This document shows positions 43,751-54,780 of a stretch of DNA of 64,000 bases, piece after piece (position 1 is the first letter of the stretch; each line of letters opens with the position of its first letter). The translations under genes and the position numbers were made by a program. The notes beneath the pieces were generated by a model. The model worked only from the letters and a program-made list of their open reading frames with translations, was not told the origin of the DNA and did no database searches. The stretch is from Diphasiastrum complanatum (lineage: Eukaryota > Streptophyta > Lycopodiopsida > Lycopodiales > Lycopodiaceae): NCBI GenBank assembly GCA_029204225.1, contig CM055101.1, positions 7,873,316-7,937,315 of the forward strand, written 5' to 3'.

Positions 43751-44544
43751 ACTTTTGGACTTTTTCTAACATAAATACTTTATGGTCTAGACTAACTGTA
43801 CATCAAAAAGAAATCCTCGCCCCTGCCATTGTTCAAAACAAGTTCAATGTGCAAACTAACTATATTCATGTGGTCGCAGGATCCTTGTATATATACATCT
43901 TAGAATATCTAAGAACATTTGAAAATAATATTTTTCCAGCATTGGATGAGTATTTGAATAAGTTAGAATCAATTAACATTTTTGATGTGAAAGAAGTTGT
44001 TTCTAACTCTAAATCAGTTTCTTCCCGAGTTACTCATCAGTTCTTATTCCCTGATCTATGAGAAATCTACATAGATTGGGAAACTAACTATTCTCGTTAA
44101 AAAGCAAATAATATACTTCGCTCCACTAACCCAATAACTAGACCATATTATACTTACAACCATGTAAATATTGCTTCTCTCATTTCGTATGCCCTCTTGT
44201 CTGTTCAACAACTGTATATTAAAGAGAAATTTTTCGAATATACATATGCTGCCCTTTCACTAATTGTCCCTTCTGCTGAGATGTCTAAAATCATGACTGA
44301 GGATAGTTGGTATGCACATCTTGTTAATAATACATTAATTGATAACCCCCTTGCACCAATCGGCAATCAAGGAATGGGTGGTTATCCAAATTTGTCATTC
44401 CAAGAAGATTTCAACCAGAAGAACAACTATTTCCTAGCAACAAAAGGACTGACATTGGAACAAGAAAATGAAGAGAATGAAGCCCGAGCCAAGGCAATTT
44501 TCCACAGCAAGCCAGCTAGCCGAAAGCGACAAAGAAGGACATAA
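43751..44544 (+). pseudogene. Unidentified reading frame V, copy 2 (about 263 codons, two stops)
   Basis: One frame from about 43751 to the stop at 44542-44544, broken only by TGA 44059-44061 and a TAA 12 codons later. Motifs: NFWTFSNINTLWSRLTVHQK, HVVAGSLYIYILEYLRTFEN, FPALDEYLNKLESINIFD, YYTYNHVNIASLISYALLS, EDSWYAHLVNN, and a basic tail SRKRQRRT. No transposon or virus domain that I can name. Two copies with the same end and same downstream segment show it is one module of a mobile element. Confidence 0.5.
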
Positions 44545-45053
44545 ATTAGATTGTTTACGAGTCGTTGCACAGTTGAAAAAGGGGATATGTGGAGTCTTAT
44601 GTTTCACATTATCCAAATTTTGTCATATATTGTAGAAAAATTTTGATTTCCATGTATATAAAATGTGCTATAATGCCTAAATACATGTAAAGGCCTATTT
44701 TGCACTTTGTAAATTCATATTTTGAGTAGAAGTTGCGACGTTCTAAAGAGACGCAATAGAAGTTCTGAACCGACATTTGACGGTTCGTAAGTGACATTGA
44801 GGCTGGAGAACATTCCTATAAGGATAACACTATGTGACATTGTACATACACATTTCTATGCAAATCTGAGTATCAATAGAGAGCGAAGAGCAAGTTCTTA
44901 TAGCTTGAACATTCTTTCCTTCTGTTATCTCTCACAGAGTTACTTCTTATCATTTGTGCGAACACACACTGTATGATCTGTGATTGATTGTGATACTGTT
45001 CTGTTTGCGTCACACACATTTCTTAAGTTATACTGAATTTCAGTTACTCTAAC
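44545..45053 (+). promoter_or_regulatory. V-block intergenic segment, copy 2 (TATA box, empty site for D)
   Basis: Purine run GAAAAAGGGGATA then TGTGGAGTC (44588); TATATAAA at 44655-44662; ATACATG and TGTAAA polyadenylation-like context; single GTTCT at 44740-44744 (empty site of element D). It leads to an ATG at 45054. No primer site is visible. Confidence 0.4.
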
Positions 45054-45370
45054 ATGGATTTTCAGGTGACACCAACAAGTAATAATTCTTACTAATGTGC
45101 GCAGGGAATTAGCTGAAGTGGTTAAACATAACTTTTAGCAGAAACTCCTTCAACTCTGAATGAGCTATGTGTTCAGATAATGGGATTGATTAAGGCTCTG
45201 TCTTGTTTGCTTCCTGCGATAAAAACTTATTCTCTGTGTTTGATTAAGAAGAATTTTTAGCTAATGTGATTCTGCTTGATGAATCTAATTGCTAGTTGCT
45301 GCCAGTTCTGACTGTTTTCTTGATGCCTGAAGAGCCTGAAAGATAAAGTTATTCTTACAATTACAGACCT
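45054..45370 (+). pseudogene. Unidentified frame starting MDFQVTPTSNNS, copy 2
   Basis: Counterpart of 13945-14270, same order of motifs after the early stop (ALSCLLPAI), with different lesions. Unknown. Confidence 0.3.
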
Positions 45371-45697
45371 TGACCCAATCGTTTCATCATTGGTGTTCCT
45401 GGATGCCAATTTACCCAAATATCCTTGGATAACCAGTTATGTCACTGTAGTATTCATCGTGAACTTTATACGCTCTAGTCCGTTTATCATCGTACATACA
45501 TTTACCATGCAAAAGATGAGATTATTCTCTCTCTTGGAGAACAATCAAACCTTTTATACTACGTAATTCATTGATTTTGTGGAAATCTATAACGACTAGG
45601 CCACCACAGTTCACTTGTTGATGGTTGATCATTTGAATGCTTGGCCTCCTGGATCTGATAGCTTCTTGGCTATGTCAGATTATGACAATATAGGTAG

Positions 45698-45878
45698 GCT
45701 CTGATACCACTGATGACGAATTTGCCTGTGCAGTCGTAGTCACAAAAGCGAAACAGTCGATTCAATGAAATTCGGATGGAGTTCAGATGCGATCACTAGA
45801 CACTGCCAGCTGAATCACTCCTACAGTCCTCCAGAATGTAGTCAGGCACTGCTGATCTACGTTTATAGATTAATATGG
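45698..45878 (-). repeat. Primer site (45698-45709) and truncated LTR C (45711-45878), copy 2
   Basis: GGCTCTGATACCA-type site then TGATGACGAATTT; match to LTR C stops at about 45878 (AATATGG), where element H starts. It would be the 5' LTR of the second copy of C. Confidence 0.8.
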
Positions 45879-46872
45879 CCAACAAAAGAATGAACTCGAA
45901 CTTAGCATCCTTCCAATGGGGGTTTTCATTACTTGGAAATTCAAGAATGAATGGATCAAAAGATGAGGCCTTTGAATACATCTTTGAAACTCCAATCAAA
46001 GTAGTAATGATCACTATTTTATCATCATAAGATACTAGAATGAAAAAAAATGTTCATACTAGGATCATCAAAGGACACTGTCAAATACACGACATGTTTT
46101 TATCAAACATAAAGTAAGATGAGTAAAGGGAGATATGGATAAACTTCCTTGCTGTTCCTTTCTCTTTACTCAAGCCTTCATATTAATGTAGATTCAAGTC
46201 TCCTTTTCCTTGAGACAAGTGCTCCTTCTTGGGTTCCTCCTTGTTGTCTTTTTTCTTCATCGTGCTAACTCCCTCTTGGTGTTGATGATGAAAACATGGA
46301 TCCAAACCATGATCTTATTCAAGAATCTCAAGGAATTTGTTTTCAAGTCTCCAAACCTGAATGTTCTCCTTCTCGATATGATCTTTCAAGTCAACGAAAC
46401 AATCACCAAGATTATATATGCCAAATTTACTAGTCCACAAAATTGCTTACCACTAGCAATTGGCCAAATACTCTTGTATGGATATAAGTGTCCTTCAAAG
46501 ATGATTCACTTACTCTCATACAAGGTTCACAATATGCCTCTTTGAAAATGAAGTCAAAATCTTTCAACTTATGAATGAAAATATCATGCTTACTTTTAGC
46601 ACATTCAAGAGAGCATATATGACAACCACCTTTCATTCCATACTTTAGAATTCAAAATGACTTCATTACAAAACTTAGGAAATGAAGTACAAAATGTACT
46701 CCCCTCTCCAACTTGCCTTTCCTTGTCCACAAAAATGAGCATTGATAGTTCCATCTTTGCTCTTGTGGCTCCCCTTGGAATAGTTGAAGCTCTCGGATAT
46801 TGCTCCTCCTCTAGATCAAGCTCCTCCTTGACCTCAACCATATCTTTGCCAATATGATTCTTAGAGAATTCA
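45879..46872 (-). pseudogene. Element H: unrecognised region downstream of integrase
   Basis: Minus strand, several frames with stops. It includes DIFIHKLKDFDFIFKEAYCE, CMRVSESSLKDTYIHTRVF, YDDKIVIITTLIGVSKMYSK and ASSFDPFILEFPSNENPHW. These resemble parts of the tails of elements D (CKMLLRLSEASKVDTYILE) and E (YDGDIGDIVFTNLYGRSRSS). RT/RNase H motifs are not seen, but the region is cut by LTR C at 45878. Confidence 0.35.
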
Positions 46873-47700
46873 TCAAATCAAGGTCACAAACATTGTGCCT
46901 CCACCATTTCTTCTTGTGCTTGCAAAACGTACATCCAAATGGATCAACTCAAGTTGATGAGTTGACTTTGTGATTGAACTTGAGAAATCTCTCTTGTGTG
47001 CCTTTGAAAGGGCACATGCTTCACATACTTTCTCATCCTTTGCCAAGGATCTTGGAAGTCCTAAGGCAAGCTCCTCCTTGCACATGACCTCCATGGAATC
47101 TGAGTTTACGTTGCGAAGTCTCTTGTACCATAAAACATGGTTAGATAGCTTGGTCTCCTCAGCTAGCATCACAACATTAGCATCCACATAGGCATCTAGC
47201 TTGAACAATCATCCTAACCTTATGCCTCTATCAATGATCTTGCCATCCTTCTTGATGTTACATGCCCCCACAATAAAACCATTGTCAACAATTGTCCTAC
47301 ACTAAGCAAGTTCTTAGTGATACTAGGAATGTACAGTACTCAATCAATCTTGATCTTCCTTGAAGATCCCAAGCATAAAGGTATGGATCGTACGCCTTCT
47401 ACCTTACAAGAATAATCATGTTCTATAAAAATTGACTTGATAGGTCCATCATAGGTAGATAAGGTTGAAAAATTCTCTCTCCTAGCCCCAGTATCTATCC
47501 ACCAAGGGTCTTCACCTCTTATGCTTGAAGATGAGAAACTTGACATCATGAGTGAATCTTCATGAGATCTCTTCTCTTCCTCTTGGCCTAGGTTTGCTTG
47601 ACTTTGAGCTTGCTTTCTCCTCCGAGGCATAATGCCCCATCTTGCTACAAAAGTAGCACTTCACCTTTGACTTATCCTTCCTTGGTTTGCTCGAGCTTGG
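46873..47700 (-). pseudogene. Copia element H: zinc knuckle, protease, pre-integrase, integrase start
   Basis: Knuckle CYFCSKMGHYASE near 47660, lacking the last Cys; protease GEDPWWIDTGARRENFSTLS, in which the active site reads DTGA; VEGVRSIPLCLGSSRKIKID. Frameshift, then LWYKRLRNVNSDSMEVMCKE (pre-integrase) and CEACALSKAHKRDFSSSITK, ELIHLDVRFASTRRNGG (integrase start). The integrase core is missing. Confidence 0.75.
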
Positions 47701-47759
47701 ACTTGAAGATCCTTCGTGATCTTCAGTTTTGACATGGTTCTTCTTGCATGCAGCACCTT

Positions 47760-48550
47760 TTTCTTTGATCTTGATAAAGAAATTTACAACTTTCTACAAA
47801 AATATCAATTCTCTGAAAAAACACCTTTGCCTAAACCTTCACCAAAGTTTGTGTCAGTCCTACTGACTATTTTTGATAATCAGTGAGTTAGGCCATTTGT
47901 CAAGGCCATTTGTCATATTGATCTATTTTTGTCAAAAAGAAGTCTTTTTGCAAAAATAACAGTATTACTCATGCATCCTTAGCTGAAACCTTCGCTAACT
48001 TTTCTAAGGATTCTAAATATGGTAAATCATCATCTGAGAGTTTGTCAGAAATTAAAACTATCAGGATCTTGCAAAAGATCTATTTTAATCCTCGCCCTGT
48101 TGAAAAATTTTATTGTTTGCCTACCAGGACCTTCGCAAGTTCTACCCTAGCTTTAGTTGAGTTAGATTTATTGTCTATGAGTTCAGCAAAGGTTATTTTT
48201 ATCAAATTTGTCAAAAAATAGTCAGATCAGTGATGTTTTACCCAAAATAACAATGAAGAACCTTTGTTGAATCTACCTTTGCCCAAAAAATATTCGTCTA
48301 TTCTATTTTTAGGTTTTGATCTACCAAATCTAGCCTCTGTCAAATTTTTGAGTCATTCTACTATTATGTTCTGATAGTGATTATAAAAAATCCTTATTTA
48401 GAAGTGTCGATTGCTTGATCAAAAATCTTTTTCCAGAAAATTAGAAATCTGATTACTGTCAAGTGATATAAGCTTTACGAATCTGATCTGAGATAGGATT
48501 TGATTGAAAAATTTAGATCCAATCTCATTGGCAAATCATAATTTGCAATT
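47760..48550 (+). other. Presumed leader/LTR of a Ty3-gypsy element
   Basis: No reading frame. Contains repeated CCTTCGC/CCTTTGCC words (for example near 47820, 47990, 48130) like the cluster at 63210-63560. It precedes a gypsy gag at 48551. Confidence 0.35.
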
Positions 48551-49398
48551 ATGGCCAAAGGAGGAGGAGCTTTGATGGATGTTCCACTAGTGATTGTTAG
48601 AAGGTCATCTCGATTAGAGATTCAAAAGTATAATGGGTTATCTGATCCTGTCAGATTTCTCAAAATCTATTCTGAATCATGTCAAGTATATGGCGAAGTT
48701 TTTTTGTGGGATAAACTTAGGCTATTTTCGATGGCCTTAAGTGGAGCTGCACAAGATTGGGACAAAAATCAAGATGAAACAGAACATGCAGATTGGGAAG
48801 TTGTAAAACAAGCCCTCATCACGAGATTTAGACATCAAAAATTCATGGAAGATCTTTTTCTCCTTTTAGGAAATTCAACTCCAATATTTATAATTTTTAG
48901 GGTGGAATGGAGCCAATAAATTTTTTTTATTTGTTATTGAACTAAACTCATTTATTTGAAATTATTTCTTGCAGGCCTCGTCATAGGAATTTTTTACTTC
49001 AAGAAAATCTTATTCATGAGGCAGCGCGCACGACACATGTACAAGATATTGTGACTCCTACATCTGTAGCACCCCCATACTCACTTCTCACATTTTTCCC
49101 TCTTTGGCATCCACCCACTGCCCTAGACTTCATTTATCCTATGGGAACTCCATGGCACCATGGTCCCTCCCATTTAGATCCTAGTTACACTCTCAAGAGT
49201 TTCCAATCCCCTCCCATGATATGCAATTTGATAAAAAAATGGACGTTGAGCCCCATGAGAGGCATGATGAGCCACTACAAATCGGTGATCCGAGATGCGG
49301 TAAAACTGGTAGATCTAGGCTGCCTCACGTGCAGAAATAGACTGAAAATTTGCGAGGAAAGTACACCAAGACAATCAGATCGATTTAAGCAACAATGA
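48551..49398 (+). pseudogene. Ty3-gypsy gag remnant
   Basis: ATG 48551. The first 120 residues are a Ty3-gypsy gag core: IQKYNGLSDPVRFLKIYSES, LFSMALSGAAQDWDKNQDET, WEVVKQALITRFRHQKFMED. After a stop near 48919 and a frame change, a Pro-rich segment (49051-49398) may be the gag C-terminal linker. No zinc knuckle seen. Confidence 0.6.
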
Positions 49399-49604
49399 GA
49401 TGTAGCTAAAAAGCGATTGAAGACTACACGACCTTCTCATTTGGGTAGTGACATCCAGAGTCATTTTCATGCCCATTTTTGAAGTCTCTCACCTATAAGT
49501 TGAATTTGACTTTAATGAAATTTTTATTTTATCTTGCTAATCTTCTTGTGCTACCCTATAAATTAGTATACCAGGTATTATACAGTAGTTTCAAACTAAA
49601 AAGT

Positions 49605-50244
49605 TGGGCATCTGGCATTTCGTCAATGCCTTTCCCCCGTCTCAATACAAGATAATTGATCAGCCATGGTATGCACTCTGCCCAGTCGGATTCAAACATC
49701 TAATTCAAATTCTTGGAACAATACTAGCCAACGTGCTATCCTACCAGCAATCGTTGGTTTATGAATCAAATATATTAGCGGCTGATGAACCATGTACACG
49801 ACAAATCTATTATCTAGCAAAAAATGATTAAACTTGCGAAGAGCAAATATTAAGCTCAATGCTTCCCATTCTATAGTTGAATAGTTCTTTTCCACAGGCA
49901 TGAGCATCTTACTCGCATAATAAACCAGGTGATCATACCCCCTTTCTTCATCTGGTTGCATATGCGTCTGCATGTACATGGAATGGCTTACTCCAATTCG
50001 GCAGTCGCAAAATTGGTGCATTAACCAAGGCATCTATTAAATCCCATAATGTCTTATATCGCCGAATGTGTACTTTGTAAACTGCCTCCTTCTTAAGAAC
50101 CTCATACAGAATATGAGTTATGTACGCATACACATAAATATATCGGCGATGGTAGCCCGTCGTCATGCCTAGAAATGTTTGCATCTCCTTTGCAGTTTTC
50201 GAAAACCGCATGCTCTTGATGACCTCTATTTTTTTTCGGATCAA
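49605..50244 (-). pseudogene. Ty3-gypsy element L: RNase H and RT connection
   Basis: Minus strand: TAKEMQTFLGMTTGYHRRYI (RT/RNase H junction), LVNAPILRLPNWSKPFHVH, YYASKMLMPVEKNYSTIEWE and LIYLIHKPTIAGRIARWLVL (RNase H), then RLGRVHTMADQLSCIETGE after a stop. Frame change at about 49990. Confidence 0.8.
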
Positions 50245-50880
50245 TTGATAGTCCTTCCTTTGAAATGATCTAGCCCCAACAAGACCCCCTCACCGCACAT
50301 AAAAGGTACACTTCTTTGGATTTAGACTAATGCCAAACTCATAACACCTCTAGAAGAATTTCACCAAGTAATCCAAGTAATCATCAGCATCGCCATATAG
50401 GCAAAAATCATCTACAAAGATTTTTATAAATCTATCCAGATAGTCATAAAATGCCTTAGTCATCACCTTTTAAAAGACTAGTAGTGAATTCTTCAACCCG
50501 AATGGCATCACCTTATAGGCATATGCTCCCCATTCAATGATAAAAATGGTTTTCTCCCGATCCTTCTCGTCTATTTGTATTTGATTGTATCTACTGAACC
50601 CATCAAGGAAACTATATAGCTCATGTCTCGCGACTTCGTCCAAGATTTGTTCGATTAACGGAACGGGAAATGATGCTTCACCATAAACGATTTTAGCTTA
50701 CGATAATCCACGCAAATTTGTAAATTACCATTTTTCTTTGGTACAATCACAATGGGACTCAACCATGGCATGTAGTCAATAGCATATATAAAACCTACTT
50801 TACGAGTTTTTCAATCTCAGCTTTGACTCTTTCGTCATGCTTTGGATTCATCCTATTACGCTGTTGACAAATTGGTTGCA
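50245..50880 (-). pseudogene. Ty3-gypsy element L: reverse transcriptase
   Basis: Minus strand with frameshifts: NPKHDERVKAEIEKLVK, PIVIVPKKNGNLQICVDYRK, KYKSTRKTIFIIEWGAYAYK-like region, MPFGLKNSLLVFQKVMTKAF, FIKIFVDDFCLYGDADDYLD. The catalytic box is FVDDF where gypsy elements usually have Y(V/I)DD; only the first residue differs, conservatively. Confidence 0.78.
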
Positions 50881-51770
50881 CATCAATGGTCACATTGATG
50901 GTGTGTTGATAGATTTCCTTTGGCACACCCTGCAATTCATCGTAGGGCTAGGTGAAAACAGCTTTGTACTTCTTGAAAACTTCGTTGCATGCGTAATGAA
51001 TATTGGCTCATTGTTAGCTCCAATAGACACAAATTTTGGTTGTTCTTCTGTCCCCAGATTAATTTTGATTAGGTTTTCTCTAGAAACCTGAGTAAGATGC
51101 AATCGTGTGGGTTCCTCCTTCAAGGTCCTAGATTCCTCAATACTCTCTAAGAAACTTCGCGGATATTTCTCTCTATTCGCATCTTCGGCTAATGTCTATC
51201 GTCTTTCTGATCTGATTCAATTGGAGTAACATCAACCCCTTCAACAGTAAATAAATTAATCACAGTAGACAAATGGGCTTCTCCCATCGGTATGTAGTCC
51301 GGAAACAAGCTTGTTAGATGTAAATCCTCTTCAAACTCCTCCATCATTGGTTGAAATAGTAATTCTTCAACTGTTTTCACACCTACTGGTCGTAATGCCA
51401 AATCAAACCTTCCATGGTGTGTCTATAATCGAATTTTCTTTCCCTCAACCAGAATCATCATGACCCCTATTGACCAGTCATGTATTGCCTTGGCAACTCT
51501 TAGCTAGGGCCTTCCCAATAAGACTGGGTATACATCCGCTCTTGGTGGTCATAACAGAACAACCAAAATTTAGCAAACATTACAATCCTTTAATATGGAG
51601 TTGTACCTTTTGGATTTCTCCTATTGGAGAATCCCTTGTGTGATTAGCCATTCAAATGACTAATTGACCTTTTTGTTAAGGTATATGGTTCAATCTCTTG
51701 TACGTGTCCTCAAAAATGATATTGACACTCGCTCCTCCATCGATTTGGATGCCTCGAATATCCATGCCCT
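50881..51770 (-). pseudogene. Ty3-gypsy element L: protease and protease-RT linker
   Basis: Protease near 51765-51690: MDIRGIQIDGGASVNIIFED (D-G-G-A-S-V-N). Linker: VEELLFQPMMEEFEEDLHLT, LFPDYIPMGEAHLSTVINLF (51401-51189) and EEPTRLHLTQVSREN, LIKINLGTEEQPKFVSIGAN (51123-50890). Motifs parallel 30442-30890. Confidence 0.72.
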
Positions 51771-52059
51771 GCCATGTTAATCTCCAAAGTCGGAACAATG
51801 TCCTATTCCGTGGATTGCACAATGGTGTTAACCGTTGCTGATGGTAGTCTTACTGGTAACTTACACCCAGACAGCTTGGCAAGGATAGATTCCGTCAAAT
51901 ATGGTGCAATCTGGGCAATTGTCCCAAAATTGTCACATGAAATTTATAATTGCTAACAAAATTGGCAATTTTATCAACAACAATGTCACTAATTTCCTAG
52001 AGGAATTAGGTCCCCTAAGACTAATGTAGTTGAGTCAGCATCTCTTGTGTGACCCTAGC

Positions 52060-52920
52060 CATCTGATTGACGTATGTGTTAGCCATCATCCTCATAGGCA
52101 TCTTGCCTTACTGCCTTCCCTTTGTCTTTATGGCGAGTAACCGCTTGCACATCAGTTAACGGTGGTTCCTCCACCGTAATTACCTATACGGGTGCTTGTT
52201 GTTCATGACCATTCATCCCGCCATGATTTTGTGGTGAATTTTGCACTGCGTTATGGTCATTAAAATGGTTATTCAACCATGGTGGTGGAAGACCTCTCTC
52301 TAAATTTCTGACACACTATCGATGATATAAAACACAATTGAAATACTGATGACCCCTTTGACTGCAAAAATTGCAGACATCTTCTAGTAAATCCGGTCGG
52401 TAACACACTTGCTTTTGAAATGGCCGTGGTGCCATCTGGTTCCCTTGCTGATACGGTGCTGGGTATTGCTGTATCTATGGTGGCATTTGATGAGGTTGCT
52501 GATACTGCCCTTGTGGATGTTGCAAGTGAGGTTGTGGTTGTTGCTATTGTTGCATCTGCACTGCAAAGGCTCATGTAGTCCTTACGGCCTATAATCTCCG
52601 ACATTCATTCATCCAATGATTATACATATTATAGATCATGCAATACCATGATCCATTGGGACATTCATTGATGTATGCATGTCTTGATTGCGATTTCCAT
52701 AGAATTTAACATTTTTCTGTTGAAATTATGTGGTAACCACATCATTATTCTGAAAAGGTACTTGCTCTTTAGCCTTAACTTTCTTCTTATGCTTTTTGGA
52801 TCTCTTTCCATCATATGAAGATGAATCGTCATCCAATTCCGTGGAACTATCAAACTCTAATCATGTGTCTGAGTCCGAGTCCGAGTCTGATGAACTACTT
52901 CGTATGTGATGTTGTCGATG
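52060..52920 (-). pseudogene. Ty3-gypsy element L: gag C-terminal region with CCHC knuckle
   Basis: An intact knuckle CNFCSQRGHQYFNC lies at 52334-52375, preceded by a Gln/His/Pro-rich region and a Ser/Asp-rich stretch (52900-52860) followed by basic KRSKKHKKKVKAKEQ. In-frame stops occur. It is the nucleocapsid part of Gag. 52921-53005 holds nothing else. Confidence 0.65.
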
Positions 52921-53005
52921 CTTCTAGTATTTCTTCTTGGTGTCTTTGTCCTACGATTGTCAAGCAACCTCCACAATGTGTTCCAACTGTTGTTTGTGTA
53001 AATAT

Positions 53006-53748
53006 TGTTGATTTCACATGTGTGGATTGACCACTACATGTACTTGTGATCTCCTAAGGTGTGTAGATGCACCAAGATCAAGACTAGATTGAGATTCAAG
53101 ATCAATCATAGATCCTATGGCAAAAACACACTACTACATGCATTCAATCACTTCCAACTCTCACTCACACGTGTGGGAAGTATTCAAAAATTATTCTAAG
53201 TAAAAACAAGCTGCTCTCCTCATATAGAGAGAGAAAAACCATCATGAGCTCTCGGATAGAGAGAGAGAGAGAGAGCTAAAAATCCAATAACACTCAAAAT
53301 CCACATAATCACCAAATCAATTAGATCCAAAATGAGGAGTACAATGATACTAGTAGATCCACAAGCTACCACTATGCTTAACTATGATTGGACCACACTT
53401 TTTCACCTCCAAATCCTATTGGACCATTGATCCATGCACCTCTTAATTCTATTGGACTATATTCAAGCACACCTCAAATTCCTATTGGACCACACATGGT
53501 TCCACCTCTAAATCCTGTTGGACCTCTTAGAATTCATCAAACAAAGGCATTACACTTGTCTACACTCTAATTGGCACAAGTTTAGCCTCTTACTCAATTT
53601 TGGCTCAATAGTGGCATTACAAGTGGAAATGCATAATTTGCCATCTATGCCAAATTTGTTCCTATCAACATCCTACCACCTAGATACTTGATGTAAAAAC
53701 ATAAGACCCCTATATCTAACATAGATAGTCCTTTTTCAATTCTTCACA
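53006..53748 (-). repeat. 3' LTR of element F (743 bp, same family as LTR D)
   Basis: Starts TGTTGATTTCACATG and ends ATTCTTCACA; shows the same blocks as LTR D in the same order with a shorter right end. CACATGTGTG at 53015-53024. Purine run TTTTTAGGAG on the minus strand precedes it. Confidence 0.88.
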
Positions 53749-53809
53749 CTCCTAAAAAATTATCTATGAAGATTTAAGCATTGATCTTGATATAACTCCA
53801 AGATTAGAT

Positions 53810-54780
53810 CTATGCTTGATGAAAGCACTTTTGCTCAAAGGCTTGGTGAGTAGATCGACAATACAAGAGGATGAGGTGACATGCTCCAAATAGATTTCTC
53901 CTCCAATAAGCTTTTCTCTCACAAAATGGTGTGCCACTTTCTATGTGCTTGCTTCTTGCATGAAATATGAGATTATTGGCAAGAGCTTGGGCCGAGATGT
54001 TATCACACTTGATCATTGGTAGATCATCTTCCTTGATGCACTTTAGCTCCATTAATAACCTCTTGATCCAAAGCACCTCTTTGGTAGTTGTAGTGAGTGC
54101 TTTGTACTCGGCCTCACATGAAGAGAGAGATATAGTATCTTGCTTTTTGGAAATCCAAGATATTAGACTGCCTCCAAGAAAGATAGTGTATGCACTAATA
54201 GACTTTCGATCCATCTTGTCACTTGCAAAGTCCGAATCCGAGTAGCCAACAATCTCTAGATCTTCACTTTTATAAAGTAGGCCATAATCACAAGATGAAG
54301 ATACATATCTTAGAATCCTCTTGGCCATCTTCCAATGATGGATCTTAGGATCTTGCATAAATTGACTCAATTTGTGCACACAAAAACTTAGATCGGGCCT
54401 AGTAATGGTAAGCCAAATCAAGGAGCCTACAAGACTCCTAAAAAGTGTGATGTCCTCAAAGGATCTTTCATCACCTTTTATTAGGATCTTTTACAATTTT
54501 GCTCCATTGGAGTATCTATGCTCTTAGAATTTTCCATATGGAATTTTTTCAACATAGAAGTGAGCATATCTAGATTGGCATATAAAGACATGATTTTCAT
54601 AAAAATCAATTTCTAGGCCTAGGATGTAATGTATCTCTCCTAGATCTTGCATTTTAAACTCACATCCAAGTGCTAGCTTAGTTTCATCAACTAGCTTGAA
54701 GAAAAGCAATTCTTTCATCCATTTTTTTTTATTTCCATCATTCTTTATGACTTCAATGGGTGTCTTTCTATTAGAAGCAA
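53810..54780 (-). pseudogene. Copia element F: reverse transcriptase end and RNase H
   Basis: Minus strand: ALGCEFKMQDLGEIHYILGL (RT), a frameshift near 54530, SLIWLTITRPDLSFCVHKLS, then RNase H: YSDSDFASDKMDRKSISAY, SSCEAEYKALTTTTKEVLWI, KCDNISAQALANNLIFHARS. The last 30 residues are frameshifted. It is truncated at 54780 by a head-to-head junction with D-type gag. It is the only RT in the window attached to a D-type LTR. Confidence 0.85.

Noticed and set aside
43751-44544. Naming frame V as a viral coat or movement protein
   Set aside because: No diagnostic motif is visible; a basic tail and a nearby TATA box are not enough.
52404-52610. Leu/Trp-rich plus-strand frame at 52409-52594
   Set aside because: It is the antisense of the Gln/His-rich gag region of gypsy element L.
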